A DNA stretch of 64,000 bases, taken from the NCBI GenBank assembly GCA_947179155.2, contig OX359274.1, positions 49,553,064 to 49,617,063 on the forward strand. Reading direction: 5' to 3'. The DNA comes from Hedera helix. Taxonomy: Eukaryota; Streptophyta; Magnoliopsida; Apiales; Araliaceae. Each line of letters begins with the position of its first letter. Positions within the stretch are counted from its first letter, which is position 1. A program made the translations under genes and the position numbers. Under the pieces are notes generated by a model, which saw only the letters and a program-made list of their open reading frames with translations, did no database searches and had not been told where the DNA came from. Of the stretch, positions 46,466 through 58,595 are shown in pieces.

Positions 46466-48689
46466 TGTAGACACCCAAATTTTGCACTTCTCTACTAATC
46501 CTGGCAGGAGGGCAAAATCGTCATTTGACCTAACATGCGGAAAGAAAGGTGGACCCCAACACCAAGCCACCCCAGCGATTTACGGTCAAAGCCGCCACAA
46601 CGGATAACGAGCATCTGGTCACTTGAGGCAGGGCGAACAGTTGATCCAGAAAAGCCTGAGCCGACCACAAAAGACGACTGATGGCCACTCCGCTTACAAT
46701 GTTCGGGGGTCTCGCTCACCGGGCACAATTATCAAATGCTACATCAAGTCGCAACCCTCCGAACTAGCCTCCCAGAACCCTATGGCACGCTTCCCAGGGA
46801 GTTCCGGACTGCAAAAATACAGCCTCCCAAAATAATACCGCAGAAATTGCCGAATTAAGACCGCGTGGCACGGAAATCGAGAAAAGTGAGCCGGACAGCC
46901 GCGGATGCAGTCGCGGCCACCGACAAAGGTGACAGGCACGAGGCTCGAGGACGGCACACGACAGCCGAGGTTCGGCGCGGACGGCTGCCGAGCCCAGCCG
47001 CAGATGCACCTGCGGCCAGCCGCAGATGCACCTGCGGCTGGTCTCGGCAGTCTATTAAGCGTCCAGATCTGCGTCCGAGAGAAAAAAGAAAATAGATTTA
47101 GAGAGAGAGAGAGCGCGAGGAAGAGAGAGAGAGGCCCGGGTTTTGCTTAAATCAAGTGAAACTTCATGTTCTTTTGCTAGATAGTCGAATACTCTTGTGG
47201 TAAAGCTTGATTCGTGAAATATAAAGCTTCGTTTGGTCTATTACAAGGTGAAAAAGGGTGTTTCTTTCGATTTTTCGTGTTTATATTAATGTGATAATTT
47301 TGTGTTTTGGGGTTTGTTAGCGTAGAATGTTGTTGTATTAATGATGATCCATGGATTAGGGATCGTTAGCGAGGGTTCCTTTGGAACATAATCTCCTCCT
47401 AACGCCCCAATGACATCCGTATGGTGATATATCGTTCGTCGTAGTAGCGAGTAGTTTGTAGTGATTGAGTTGTGATATTTGAGCTATGTAGTATAATAGC
47501 AATGTTTAATATTGTTAGATTCGTATTAGTGTTTGTGGTGCAACGATTTGGGTGAATGTGAGCCTAGGGAGGAGATCCTCGTGGTCAAATCCCGAAGATG
47601 GACATTTTTGGAAATGTGTAATCATTAGATAGGATTTATGGTTGTGCAAATGTAATATTGGGCCTTAAAGCGATACCAAGTCGTATTCGGGTTAAGGCCC
47701 CGTAATAATAATAAAATATGTGATTGTGGGTGTTTGGGGTTGTCTGGATGGCTTACATGCCCGTGGATAGCCCCGACACGTTGTGAGTGCTTGTTTTAAT
47801 TTACGACACAAAAAATGGTTTTTAAATAAGGCAAATAATGAAGATTTTGTAAAAAATGATCAAACTAGGATGCTAGATTCACGAGGTTTAAAAATCAAGG
47901 GTTTTGGCAAACTTTAATCCATGATTGATGAAAAGGCTTTAGTTGGTTTTGAAATGTCACAAAAAATGATTTCGTAAAATAAATGAACGTTTTAATTAAA
48001 CTTTGTGCATAGGGTTAAAGAGTTCTAGAAGTTGCCTTCATTTTATTTATATTAATTGTTAGGAGGCAATGTGTAGTCTCGATTCCTATTTGACAAAAGT
48101 TTAAAATTGTTTGTTTTCCAAAATGACATCTAATAAAAAGCCACTCAACGTTTTCGAATTTAAAATCAATCTTTTTTATAAAAAGCGAAGCCTTGTCATT
48201 TGGGTCAAAAGACGTTAAAACACTTTCCAGATAAAGCACATTTGCCATAACAAAAGACCAAACAAAATTCACCACAAGCATTCACCTAGGCACACACGCA
48301 CACACACGCAACTCACACGTTTTAGGATTTAAAAGGATAGGAAAACATCAAGATTGCGGTAACCGTGTTTCACGGAAGTCGGGGGGTGCCTAACACCTTC
48401 CCCTCGCTTAAGCAAGCCCCCGAACTCTATGAATTTCGGTTTGCGGACCAATTAACTCGGAGTCACATATGAGCCAGCGATTACGAAAACAAACTCGGAT
48501 GAGTTGGTACATCCATTTCAAATATACCAACTGGCGACTCTGGTCAATTGGCTCATAAAATATCGATCTTTCAAAACCCGTCGACATTAAGCCGACCCTT
48601 TTCTAAACCACATTTAATTCAAAAGGCTAAAATTGGAAAGGGACATTTTAATTATTAAAAAACGAAACGACGAAATCCCGGCGTCGACA
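46466..48689 (+). repeat. 3' LTR of the Tat/Ogre-like element (2,224 bp)
   Basis: Matches 26775-28976 with about five substitutions seen by eye and one insertion of 22 bp, exactly one extra unit of the CAGCCGCAG/CTGCGGCTG motif (46993-47041). Ends GGCGTCGACA, then TSD ATTGA. Confidence 0.95.
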
Positions 48690-49165
48690 ATTGACACTCA
48701 ACATTAATTGATTCAGTCATTCAATTATTGAAATTATTATTCGTACTCTTTCACAATTATTATATTGTTGAAAATCCAAAAACTTATTCTTTCTTTCAAT
48801 CATGATATATCGTTATTGTATTTAAACTTGCTGAGCAAAATCGTTGCTCATTCTTGCTATATCATGATAACAAATTTCAGAATAATACGAATGTCCGAGG
48901 AGAGACGGAGACAGAAGCAAAAGACAAGATTATAGTGATATGCATGATAACTAAATTGTTATATGATTTAAGTAATTTTGTAAACCTTTTTATGAATCTA
49001 AAGGTATATATGTAAGTTAAGGTTAGGAACCTTGGGAAATGTTGTAGAATAAACAATTTATGTTTATATATTCTGCATTAGTTATAGAACATGTATGAAG
49101 ATAATGTATCGTGACGTACCAAGTCTAAGGTTCAAGGTACCCGGATTTGGGGATGTCACATGCCC

Positions 49166-49462
49166 ACTCCTTAGTAACAGTTTTAAAGGCCTCAAGTACT
49201 TCATCATGGTATTTCTCTACCTTAGCATCAAGCCTCTCAACGGAGTCCTCCAAGTTTTGCTATAGCCGATCAAGACGCTCCTTGATATCTCCACCATAGC
49301 CACTTCAAGCCTTGCCACACGACCCTCCATGCTAGCAATGGAGTTTCATGACTTTTTAGCTCTTGTCCCCTTAGGTGGGTTGGGTACCTCATCCCTTCCC
49401 CTTTTTTATTGTTCCTCAATCATGTTCAACATGATTTTGAGTAGCTATGAACCCTTCGATAG
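49166..49462 (-). pseudogene. Gypsy gag start, disrupted
   Basis: On the minus strand: MLNMIEEQ, a stop, RDEVPNPPKGTRAKKS, a stop, MEGRVARLEVAMVEI, then after a one-base shift KERLDRL, a stop, QNLEDSVERLDAKVEKYHDE and AFKTVTKEWA. It has the coiled-coil opening typical of plant Ty3/gypsy gag proteins and carries several stops. It continues at 22400-22189 beyond the inserted solo LTR. Confidence 0.65.
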
Positions 49463-49480
49463 CCTGGCTCTAATACTAAC
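49463..49480 (-). other. Primer binding site of the oldest gypsy remnant
   Basis: The minus strand reads GTTAGTATTAGAGCCAGG directly after an LTR end ACTATAACA. It resembles the TGGTATCAGAGCCA complement of initiator Met tRNA. Confidence 0.75.
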
Positions 49481-50093
49481 TGTTATAGTCTCCGTGCGAC
49501 CAAAGACAACTAACTTCGCCTAAGTGTTGCTTAGTAAACTTTACTCGTCAAGAGAACACTAAAAGAACAACTATAGAAACACACTAAGAAGAATAAGAGA
49601 ACACTTATATGTAAAGAGATTTTATATTCACAGGATAACTTCACAGGAGAGTTTTAAAGAATGTTTGGGTAGATGGATGGATTCCAAATGAGAATCCCTC
49701 TATATTTATAGTCTACATTAGATGCTTTTAGAAACCCTAACATCTTAGATCTATCTTAGAGCTATTTTAGAAATATTTTAAAATACTCTACCTTTTACAA
49801 GAATTTACAACTATCTTGAATATTCTAAAATACTCTTACAACACTCCATACTCTACATTTTATAAGTATTTACAACTATCTATTCTAGATTATTCCATAA
49901 CTATATAAAACTATATTGATCCATCTACTATCTTTGAGAATGTTTTAGAGACTTGTCTGCATCTTTGTCTAAATAAGCTCTCAGTAAGCGTTTGTGCATG
50001 TGACCCTTGCATGACATAACCACTAGAATCTTCTATGATGCGTGACATTATATTGTGCTCCGTTGAGTCATGTACTCGTGAATAAAACCACAC
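49481..50093 (-). repeat. 5' LTR of the oldest gypsy remnant (right end approximate)
   Basis: The plus strand begins TGTTATAGTCTCCGTGCG next to the PBS. On the minus strand a TATA-like box (CTATAAATATAGAGG, about 49695-49715) fits an LTR promoter. The far end is placed at AAAACCACA near 50093 only because it would give TGTGG...AACA; no target duplication supports it. Confidence 0.55.
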
Positions 50094-50714
50094 CTTGCAT
50101 TTAGGTTAAACCATAATTCGTTCTAACCTTTATCAGAAAACAAGGTTAAGAGCCAACTTACTAACGTTTAAGGTTCATACACCTGCATAAAATTCATTTC
50201 CTCTTTCAAAAGTTTCCTTCAACTATATTAATAATATTGCGACATATGAATTACTCTAAGAGTTACAGTTATTCAATGTAGGAGTAATGCAGTGATAGAG
50301 TCAATTAAGAGCCTAAATAGTTAATACTACGTTGTTTGTTTGTTTTTTTAAGTATTTCTTTTGGGATGAAATATAAGTACAATAATTCTCATAACTAAGT
50401 ATACAACCATTGTTATAATACCAATAAATTCACATAAATAAAGAAGAAAACAGTCTAACACAAATAATAATTAAAGCTGAGACTTAAATATTAAAGAATT
50501 TTAGTCTTAACCGTCACGTTAAAAACTAATTGACGCCTTAATAATTATTGTTCAAAGTCTTTACTACCTATTTTGTTGAGGAAACAACAATATCTAGTTC
50601 AAGCTACAGTGTTATTATTATCTTTGATGGAACACTATAGACTAATTAGTAATTAGTGAACACTATTAGACAATCTAAAAACCTGTCCATTAAACAACCC
50701 CAGCAGGTGCTTAT
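50094..50714. other. Intergenic DNA, no feature seen
   Basis: AT-rich sequence without recognisable gene or repeat. Confidence 0.45.
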
Positions 50715-51583
50715 GCGCTATCGTACTGGAATAACAAACCTTTTTCATATTATATATGAATCGACTAAAAGTATTTCAAATTTTTGAATGGAATGAGTAC
50801 TGTATTCAAATTTATTTATATATTTTGTCGTTGCGGCAAAATACGCTATCATATTGGACTAACAAACATTTTTCATTTAATAAAGCTGTAAATCGAATTA
50901 AACAGTTTGGCTTCGATTCGAGCTCACTCAAAAAAATGTGAGCAAGACTCGAATTCGATAATAATATGATCTAAATTTGAAAACAAAAAATAGTTCGAGT
51001 AAAAATACGAATGCAATCTAAGTAAAGTTATACTTGACTTGTTTAGAATTCAAACTACTCGAATTCTCAATCATGATTTAATACATACTCGATTGATACA
51101 TATTCGAATAAATACTTGATACATTCTCTTATAATATATACACAACTAAACAAAATTAGAATAATTAGTTATTATTTTTTATTTTGTTTATAATTTTAAT
51201 TTTAATTTTACATTTGTAAAGTTTAATTGTAATTATATTTTCTCATTTATATGTAAAATAATAAGTTCAAATAGTAATTATATGTATTATAAAGCTAGTT
51301 AGTATATGGAGACTAGAATTCAACCTTAAATTCAAAGCTCGCGAATAGTTTAAATTAAATTTGATTCGAGTCAGATCGAATTCGAGTAATAAAAATTCGA
51401 GTTTAGCCGAATCTAAGCAACGTTTTTCAAATATAATTCGAATTCAAGTAAAAATTTAACCTTACGAGTTTAATCCAAGTAGTTCTTTATTTGAATAAGT
51501 TTGACTCGTTTTACACCCCATATTTCATTATATATGAATGGACTAAAAATATCTTAAATTTTTTAATGAAGTGAGCCTTGTAT
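50715..51583. repeat. ~128-bp tandem duplication, second copy split by a hAT-like element
   Basis: GCGCTATCGTACTGGAATAA at 50715 recurs as CGCTATCATATTGGACTAAC near 50844. After the inserted element the second copy continues at 51521 (TATATATGAATGGACTAAAA), matching 50750-50806. The duplication predates the insertion and the copies have diverged. Confidence 0.75.
50881..51520. mobile_element. Older hAT-like element related to 17109-17760
   Basis: Ends TAAAGCTGTAAATCGAATTA and ACTCGTTTTACACCCCA; internal AATGTGAGCAAGACTCGAAT matches AATGTGAACGAGACTCGAAT of the first element. The flanks share TTTCATT with a 1-2 base offset, so the TSD is decayed. No ORF of interest. Confidence 0.72.
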
Positions 51584-51994
51584 CCGACGTTAAGCCAAGC
51601 ACATAACATTTGGTCGAACATATAATCACGCACAACCCAAAAACTGTCTCTCTGGATATTGTGGGATAAATTCTAGCAGCCTACTATGTCCACCTTTGTA
51701 TTCCTACCTCAGGTAACTCTATTGAATGACCCGACTCAAGTTCCTATATGCAACAATTCAGGTTAAATCCAGGTCAAATTCGAAATTTGAATTAAATCAT
51801 AACTTAATAAGGCCAATACGTTTTCTCAATAATATCATCTTAGATTATTTTAATCCACCACAAATTAATTCACTCAATAAATCATGACTGGAGATATTAA
51901 TAATAATAATTTGATTACTTATATACCTATCCAAGTATTTCAAATATTACTATGAATAATATGTATGTGTTATTTGCATATCTATTGTGGTGAT

Positions 51995-52099
51995 TACACT
52001 TGGCAAACGGGTTGGGCCAATAGCGAGTCGGGCTAAAATCGCCCAGATTTTTTTGGACCAAAAACCTTCAGCCTGCGGGGCCATTTGATTATTTTATTA

Positions 52100-52147
<48 letters not shown>

Positions 52148-52842
52148 TTACAATTATTATACATAACGTGATATTTTGATTTTGCGCTATTGAGTATAGC
52201 ATGAAATTTATTTTTATTTAATAAAAATGTACTTATTAACAAAAAATATTGAAAAAAAATATGTTTAATTAAGAAATAATTTTAACTTTATAAATTATTG
52301 TGAGTATTATTTATTTGATTAAATATGTGATATTGTGATACTAATAATAGTAATTAAATATTAAGTGACTACTTTTTAAAAAATACTAGAATAATACCAT
52401 AAATACATTACATATGTACGTATTTATATAGTGATAATTATTTGATTATATGTGCAACGTATTTCGCTATATGCAAGTATATAAAAATATAATTAATTAT
52501 TATTTTTTATTAACATTTGATAATCAATAATATTTTAAATTTTATCTTATTTAAATTCTTTCATATCTAATAGCCATATGTTTGAAAATAATAATATTTT
52601 AAATAAATGAATAGAAGTTTTTTTTCTATAAATTGATTTAAATAATTAATGAATTAAGTTATTTTTAATATTTTTTTTGTATTAATGTATTATTATTATT
52701 TTTTAAAATAAATAAATATATATATCGGACCACTCGCTGGATCAAAAACAAACTAGCCCAAAATGACTGAATTTTTTTGAACCACCGTAATCCAATTTTT
52801 TTTGGACGGATTTAGACCATTTTTACCAGGTCTAGACGTCTA
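51995..52842. mobile_element. Degenerate hAT-like element, 848 bp
   Basis: Flanks GTGGTGAT (51987-51994) and GTGATGAT (52843-52850), seven of eight equal. Ends TACACTTGGCAAACGGGTTG and, reversed, TAGACGTCTAGACCTGGTAA; only the CTTGGCAAA/CCTGGTAAA part is similar and it sits at different distances from the ends. Contains an (ATT)n run at about 52092-52147. Confidence 0.5.
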
Positions 52843-53045
52843 GTGATGATATTAGATTCTTTCCTGACACACGCAGTTCCTGTTGGACTAGAAAAAGTAA
52901 ATATACTGCAATTCAAATTTCATTTTTCTTTTTTGAATTCGTCTTCTCTTGCTACTGTGCCAGTCAAATAAAATTTTTGTTTGACATTCTAAAACTTATA
53001 ACATTATTATTATAAATAAATTGGCCGCCATAATAGAGTGCTGAT

Positions 53046-53508
53046 TATGGCTGTTCAACCGATTAAAATCGAATTGAATTGAATTAAATCGGTATTGAAA
53101 ATAAAAAAAATTGAATATTAAAATCGGAACGGGTACCAAACAGGTTAAAGTTCGGTACTAGTTATTAACTGAAAATAATAATAATAATTATTAATATTAT
53201 TTTTATTGTTATTATTTTTATTATTATTAGTAATTATTTATTATTAATAATAATAATAATTATTATTATTAATATTATTTTTTCTATTATTAGTAATTAT
53301 TTATTATTTATTATTATTATTATTATAAAAATAAAAAAAAGATAACCGGTATAATTGATTCGGGTCGATCCGGTATGTACCGGACCCTCAAAACATCAAA
53401 TCAATACCGAATCGGTACCAACCGATATCGAATCGGTCAATTTTGTACAAAATCGACCGATTCGATTTGTCAAAAAACCGAAAAAATCAAAAAAATTGAA
53501 CAGCCCTA
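53046..53508. mobile_element. Non-autonomous hAT-like element, 463 bp, perfect 8-bp TSD
   Basis: Perfect GTGCTGAT on both sides (53038-53045, 53509-53516). Ends TATGGCTGTTCAACCGATT and TTGAACAGCCCTA form inverted repeats. AT trinucleotide repeats fill the middle; ACCGATTCG-type words repeat near the right end. The open frame across the right end is chance. Confidence 0.84.
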
Positions 53509-53516
53509 GTGCTGAT

Positions 53517-53898
53517 GGCCGAATATTCATCTCCTTTTTTGTTTTTTGGACACCCATGCATAATTCTTTTTTCTTTTATTTCTTAATTGTTTTATCATCT
53601 ATTTTTTAATTGTTTTATCTTCCTTCTTAAGTTTTTAGTTGGTGCATTGCAGCGTACGTTTATTTGACCATGTATGTGAAAGATGAAAATTGGCCGCATC
53701 GCAAAATCGGGCGCCGCCATGACGGTTACTTTATTATTTCCATAATTTTAATTTGTCAACTAGAAAATTAAGTGTCTGTCTGTCTGTCTACATGCAACGT
53801 ACGTAAGAGACTCGATCAGTTTTATCTACCCACCATTACCTTCTCTTTTAGAATTTCACAATTTCCTTATAGTCGACGACAGTAACATCCTAAATACG

Positions 53899-53956
<58 letters not shown>

Positions 53957-56567
53957 TCATTAATACTTAAAATAACACTAACACAAAATTAAGACAAAAA
54001 GAAAGATGAACGTGAGATAATCCTTAAAACGACATATAATTGATTACACTTTCTCCCATTTTACATATAAAAATATATTTTTATAATTTTTTAAAATATT
54101 ATTTTTATAAAGAGATATTTCATGAAAGAGCATGAAACAACTCTTACCTTCCGTGCCTTCTAAAATTAAACATATATAAATAATCTTTTAACATGTGTGT
54201 GGTAGAAATTGGCCTAGCCTATTATTTCTTCTAACAAGTTAGAGTTTATATTCTTTGGGCAACTTAACATGCTAAATAGAATGTTTACATTTGATAATTT
54301 CTCAGTCTAAAAAATGTGAGACATATTTGACTTCTCAATAATTTTATTTTTTATTTTTACACATTATAGTGGTTTCCTCAGAGCACCTTATAACAAATAT
54401 ATATTTTTAGGATTAAAATTTAGTGTTAATATAAAATAGAATTGGCTATATATCCCCCCTCTAGTACCAAGAACAAAATTTTTATTTTCAATATTAAAAT
54501 AATCACTTGAAAAGATTACGTCCAAGTATTTTGGTATGGAGGTAGTTTTACCATGAACATGCAACCGGCCTTTATCTAGCCCAGTAATCTTCTAAATGAA
54601 ATGTGCGGGCCCAACTTTTACATGGTGGATGTTGCATATTATTTATTTATTTCATATCTATGTATGTACTATTTTTTCATTTGATTATCGAATGTTTCAA
54701 ATTAAAATGAAGATAACATGAGAGAGAAATGATGGATCTGCGGCGTAAAATCAATTTGAAAAACATGGATTTGTAGTCGACTAATGCAAGAGGAAAAAGG
54801 GTCTATTGACCTTGAAAGGTCTTAGAAGGTAAGGAAGAATTCCTAAAGAGGCAGGTTGGATGGCTGGGTACGTTTAGGCTAGAAGGGGAAAACAAAGGCT
54901 CAGGGGTACTTTACTACAAATCATATATAGCTAGGTGTCAATTTCTTTTATGCTTACTTGTATCTTAGAGATTAGGTCACTTGGAGGGTTAGGATGAAGT
55001 CTAGAATTATGTGCAACTATTGTTATATAGACGAGTACGTGTAACAGAAAATGATACGAATGAAACTATTCCTTGCCTTGCCTCTGATCTTATCTTCTTC
55101 TCTCGATCTCTATCCCATCCTCTTCTTTTCTTCTTCCTTTCTCTCTCTCCAGGTTCTTCTCATTAGTGTAGCTAGGTAGGACTCAAAAATTATATAGCAA
55201 CATTATTATGTCTGAGTTTTTGGTGGATTGTTATACACGACCACCTTGTAAGTTGCAATAATTAAATGATATGACATATAATACTTATCTTGTGTACATT
55301 ATTTCATTTTGACGATGGGCAAACAAACCTAATCATCCCTATCCTAAATTTAAATAATTAATTATATATAGAGAGATATGGAGGTAAAACCTTATCCAAT
55401 TACACACGTATAGGTTTAAAGTCCTATTAATCATCAATGCAATAGTGACGTTTATATATATATATATATATATACAACTGAAGAGAAATTAAGAGAATAT
55501 ATATACTTACTTAGAATATATATATATATATAGTTGTTTAAAACTTGTAAGTTAACTTATACCATCATTTAATTTTCTCATGACGTACGTTTTTACAAGA
55601 AATAAATTATTAATCTCAAGCTTATTTTTGCTTGTTAGTGAAACTAAGATCGGCAATTCTTAATTCCCACGTACGTACGTTAAAAACAATGTAAATACCA
55701 TTCACTTGAGAATCATATATAGATGTATAAAATACAAATTAACTATTTATTCATATACGTACATATATAACTTAACGAAATGATATCTATATGGAAGGAA
55801 GGAAAGTAGTTGGGAGGAAAAAACCAAAAACAAAAATATTAAAAAGAAAGATAAGAAGGCACACCAACAAGATATATGTATTCATGAAGCCAAGTTGTTC
55901 AGAGTGATTTCTAAATTTTAATTAATGAGAATGTGATTGAGCTTATCATCATCATCATCTTTATAATAATAATAATAATAATAATTTACAAGAACAAGTC
56001 TATCAACAAACTTTATTCACCATCCACCGCTACTATATTTATCGATATTAAATATAATTAAATTGAGTGTTAAACATATTTATCGATATTAAATATAAAC
56101 GAATACATGAGATGACATAAGAGATAATAAGAATAAGATTCATACATTACTATTTTAAGTTCAATATTATATAAAATATTTATCATATAAATATAGATGA
56201 TTAGTATGCGCCGCCTGCCGTCGCCCCTTGTTTGTTAGAAACACACAAAAATATTGATGTGTTTGGCATACCCACCGCCCTCACCCAGAAATTTCCTTCA
56301 TTTATAAGAATCTAATTTCTCTTAAAAATATATATGTGTACAGCTAATAATATTTATCATAATAATTAAAAGCTAACAACTTGAAGCTACTACATACATG
56401 CATCATAATACTAGTTGACATACATTTCCTTCCATTCATTCATTTGGCTTTCCCTTCAACCCAAAGGCTGATCCATCAGCAACCCAGATCATCAAATTAA
56501 TTTCTTTATCCATCCTTTCAATTTCTTCTTCCTAGCTTACTTTACATTTGAAAGAATTTTCTGATTG
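53517..56567. other. Intergenic DNA and upstream region of the U-box gene
   Basis: No gene is seen. An (AT)n run lies at about 53899-53955, (TCTG)n at about 53773-53788, an (ATA)n run at about 55965-55985. The stretch 55075-55160 is rich in CTTCTTCTCTC and might be an old copia LTR end, without proof. The pyrimidine-rich stretch at 56500-56535 probably belongs to the 5' leader of the U-box gene. Confidence 0.5.
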
Positions 56568-58595
56568 ATGGCGGTATCACCCGAGGCCTTCCCGCCAAGA
56601 AAACGCCGGCCATCGGCAGCAGCCTCCGTGTCCCCAAACTTCTCCGACCACAGGCTGCTTCAATCTCTGTTGCTTCTCTCTCAAGAAACCTCATCGCTCC
56701 GGCCTCTCACAACTCTACTCAAGCGCAATTCCTCTTCTATTCTTCGTAAAACCAGGCTTCTCGCAGTATTACTGGAAGAGCTCCTTCGCGATTCAGAGCC
56801 TTCTTTCCCGGCTTCAGCTGTTTTGTGCTTCGAAGAATTCTACATAGTTTTGCAAAGAATTAAAACTTTGATCGGAGATTGTTTAAATGGAAGCAAGATG
56901 TGGCTTCTGATGCAACACGATTCTGTTTCCAATACTTTTCACCAACTCACCGTCGAATTATCGACTTTGCTGGACATATTTCCTGTACGAGAATTGAATC
57001 TAAACGAAGATGTGGAAGAATTAGTCGGTTTGATAAGAAAACAGTGTTATCAAGAGAAGGCATTTGTAGATCCTATCGATAACAATTTCAGACGTCAAGT
57101 TTTGGAATTGTTAGACAGAATTAAGAGAGAGATTGTTCCTGATCATCCGAAGCTCGCTGAGATTTTCAATAAATTGCAATTACGCGATTCAACAAGTTTC
57201 AGTAACGAGATTGAATCCCTCGAAGATGAAGTCCAGAACCAGAGCGATGAAAAATCAAAGGCTGATGTTGTTGCGTTGATCGGTCTCGTTCGTTATGCGA
57301 AATGCGTTCTTTGCGGAGCATCGAAGCCGAGAAACACCAGTCGGCTGAGGAAATCAGCGGCGGATGTGACTTTCCCGGCGGACTTCCGGTGTCCGATATC
57401 TTTAGATTTGATGCGAGACCCGGTGGTGGTATCGACGGGTCAGACATACGACCGGGGCTCAATTAATCTCTGGTTGGAATCAGGACACAACACGTGTCCA
57501 AAGACAGGCCAGACACTGTCCCACACGGATGTAATACCAAACCACGCCTTGAAAAGTTTGATAGCCATGTGGTGCCGCGAGCAGAGGATTCCATTTGAAG
57601 CGACGGAGACTAACGATAAATCTAACGGAGTTATAACGAACAAGACGGCACTAGAGGCTACAAGGATGACGGTGTCGTACTTGGTCAACAAATTGTCGGT
57701 TTCACAGTCCACGGAGATGACGAATCGTATGGTTCACGAGCTCCGGGCTTTGGCTAAGACAGACCCGGATAACCGAGCCTGCATTGCTGAAGCAGGAGGC
57801 TTGCCTCTGCTTGTGAAGTTCTTAGGTTCGGACTATCCGAACCTGCAGGTCAACGCCGTAACGACAATACTAAACCTCTCCATACTTGAAGCGAACAAAA
57901 CAAGGATAATGGAAACTGACGGAGTATTGAACGGCGTCATTGAGGTGTTAAGGTCAGGTGCCACGTGGGAGGCAAAGGGGAATGCGGCGGCTACAGTATT
58001 CAGCTTGACAGGTGTGCACGCTTTTCGCAAAAAGTTAGGGAGGAAGACACGTGTTGTCAAGGGATTGATGGAGTTGGCTAAGGCGGGTCCCGCAAGCTCA
58101 AAGAGGGATGCATTGGTGGCAATTTTGAATTTGGCGGGAGACCGGGAGACTGTTGGGAAGTTGGTTGAGGGAGGTGTGGTGGAAATGGCAGGTGAGATCA
58201 TGGACGAGCTACCGGAAGAGGCGGTGACAATACTTGAGGTGGTGGTGAAGAAGGGTGGGTTGCCGGCGGTGGCTGCAGCTTATCATGTGATTGGGAAATT
58301 GGCCAAGGTATTAAGGGAAGGCACAGATAGGGCTCAGGAGAGTGCTGCGGCAACGCTTGTTAATATCTGTCGGAAAGGAGGGTCGGATGTGGTGGCGGAG
58401 CTGGCAGCAATCACTGGAATCGAGAGGGTGATATGGGAATTGATGGGGATGGGAACGGTGAGAGGTAGAAGAAAGGCGGGGACATTATTGAGGATTTTGA
58501 GGAGATGGGCTGCTGGGTTGGATGGGAGTGTAACGGCTGCATACTCTGCAAGTAACACCAATGTGAGCTCAACAAGGATAGTGTTGCCTGCGTAG
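56568..58595 (+). CDS. PUB16: U-box/ARM-repeat E3 ubiquitin ligase (PUB16/17-type), 675 aa
   Basis: Plant U-box E3 ligase; the U-box recruits an E2 enzyme, the ARM repeats bind substrates. Intronless, from ATG 56568 (MAVSPEAFPPRKRRPSA) to TAG 58593. An in-frame TTG lies just before; the ATG is preferred. Residues ~20-250 form the helical UND-type N-terminal domain (LLQSLLLLSQETSSLRPL; FEEFYIVLQRIKTLI). The U-box spans ~271-345 (FRCPISLDLMRDPVVVSTGQ at 273; YDRGSINLWL; GHNTCPKTGQ; PNHALKSLI). ARM repeats follow from ~375 to ~650 (AEAGGLPLLVKFLGS, AVTTILNLSI, AAATVFSLTGV). Domain order and length fit the Arabidopsis PUB16-PUB19 group. PUB16 is the best guess from the N-terminus and length; others of the group cannot be ruled out. 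Confidence 0.94.
   Translation: MAVSPEAFPPRKRRPSAAASVSPNFSDHRLLQSLLLLSQETSSLRPLTTLLKRNSSSILRKTRLLAVLLEELLRDSEPSFPASAVLCFEEFYIVLQRIKTLIGDCLNGSKMWLLMQHDSVSNTFHQLTVELSTLLDIFPVRELNLNEDVEELVGLIRKQCYQEKAFVDPIDNNFRRQVLELLDRIKREIVPDHPKLAEIFNKLQLRDSTSFSNEIESLEDEVQNQSDEKSKADVVALIGLVRYAKCVLCGASKPRNTSRLRKSAADVTFPADFRCPISLDLMRDPVVVSTGQTYDRGSINLWLESGHNTCPKTGQTLSHTDVIPNHALKSLIAMWCREQRIPFEATETNDKSNGVITNKTALEATRMTVSYLVNKLSVSQSTEMTNRMVHELRALAKTDPDNRACIAEAGGLPLLVKFLGSDYPNLQVNAVTTILNLSILEANKTRIMETDGVLNGVIEVLRSGATWEAKGNAAATVFSLTGVHAFRKKLGRKTRVVKGLMELAKAGPASSKRDALVAILNLAGDRETVGKLVEGGVVEMAGEIMDELPEEAVTILEVVVKKGGLPAVAAAYHVIGKLAKVLREGTDRAQESAAATLVNICRKGGSDVVAELAAITGIERVIWELMGMGTVRGRRKAGTLLRILRRWAAGLDGSVTAAYSASNTNVSSTRIVLPA

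Larger units (their letters stand above)
26775..48689 (+). mobile_element. Composite Tat/Ogre-like LTR element, 21,915 bp, without pol, with antisense genes
   Basis: Outer LTRs TGTAGACACCC...GGCGTCGACA, perfect 5-bp TSD ATTGA (26770-26774, 48690-48694), PBS TGGCGACTCCGCTGGGGA and PPT AAAGAGGGGCAGC in plus orientation. Inside are a collapsed gag, tandem repeats, a 5'-truncated internal LTR with its own PBS and leader, a near-full gag of Tat type, two antisense genes, and tandem repeats of the same family again before the PPT. No RT, RNase H or integrase motif was found in any frame. By eye the outer LTRs differ by about five substitutions in 2.2 kb plus one 22-bp repeat unit, so the whole unit appears to have moved recently, presumably with enzymes supplied in trans. 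The Tat/Ogre label rests on the PBS type, the gag finger, the long leader and the 3' tandem repeats. Confidence 0.9.

Noticed and set aside
53355..53609. 84-codon plus-strand frame
   Set aside because: Runs across a hAT-like end and AT-rich flank; no domain.
56565..56567. TTG directly before the U-box ATG as a start
   Set aside because: Plant nuclear genes start at ATG; MAVSPEAF from 56568 fits the family.
57833..58201. Minus-strand 122-codon frame in the U-box gene
   Set aside because: Antisense shadow of the ARM repeats.
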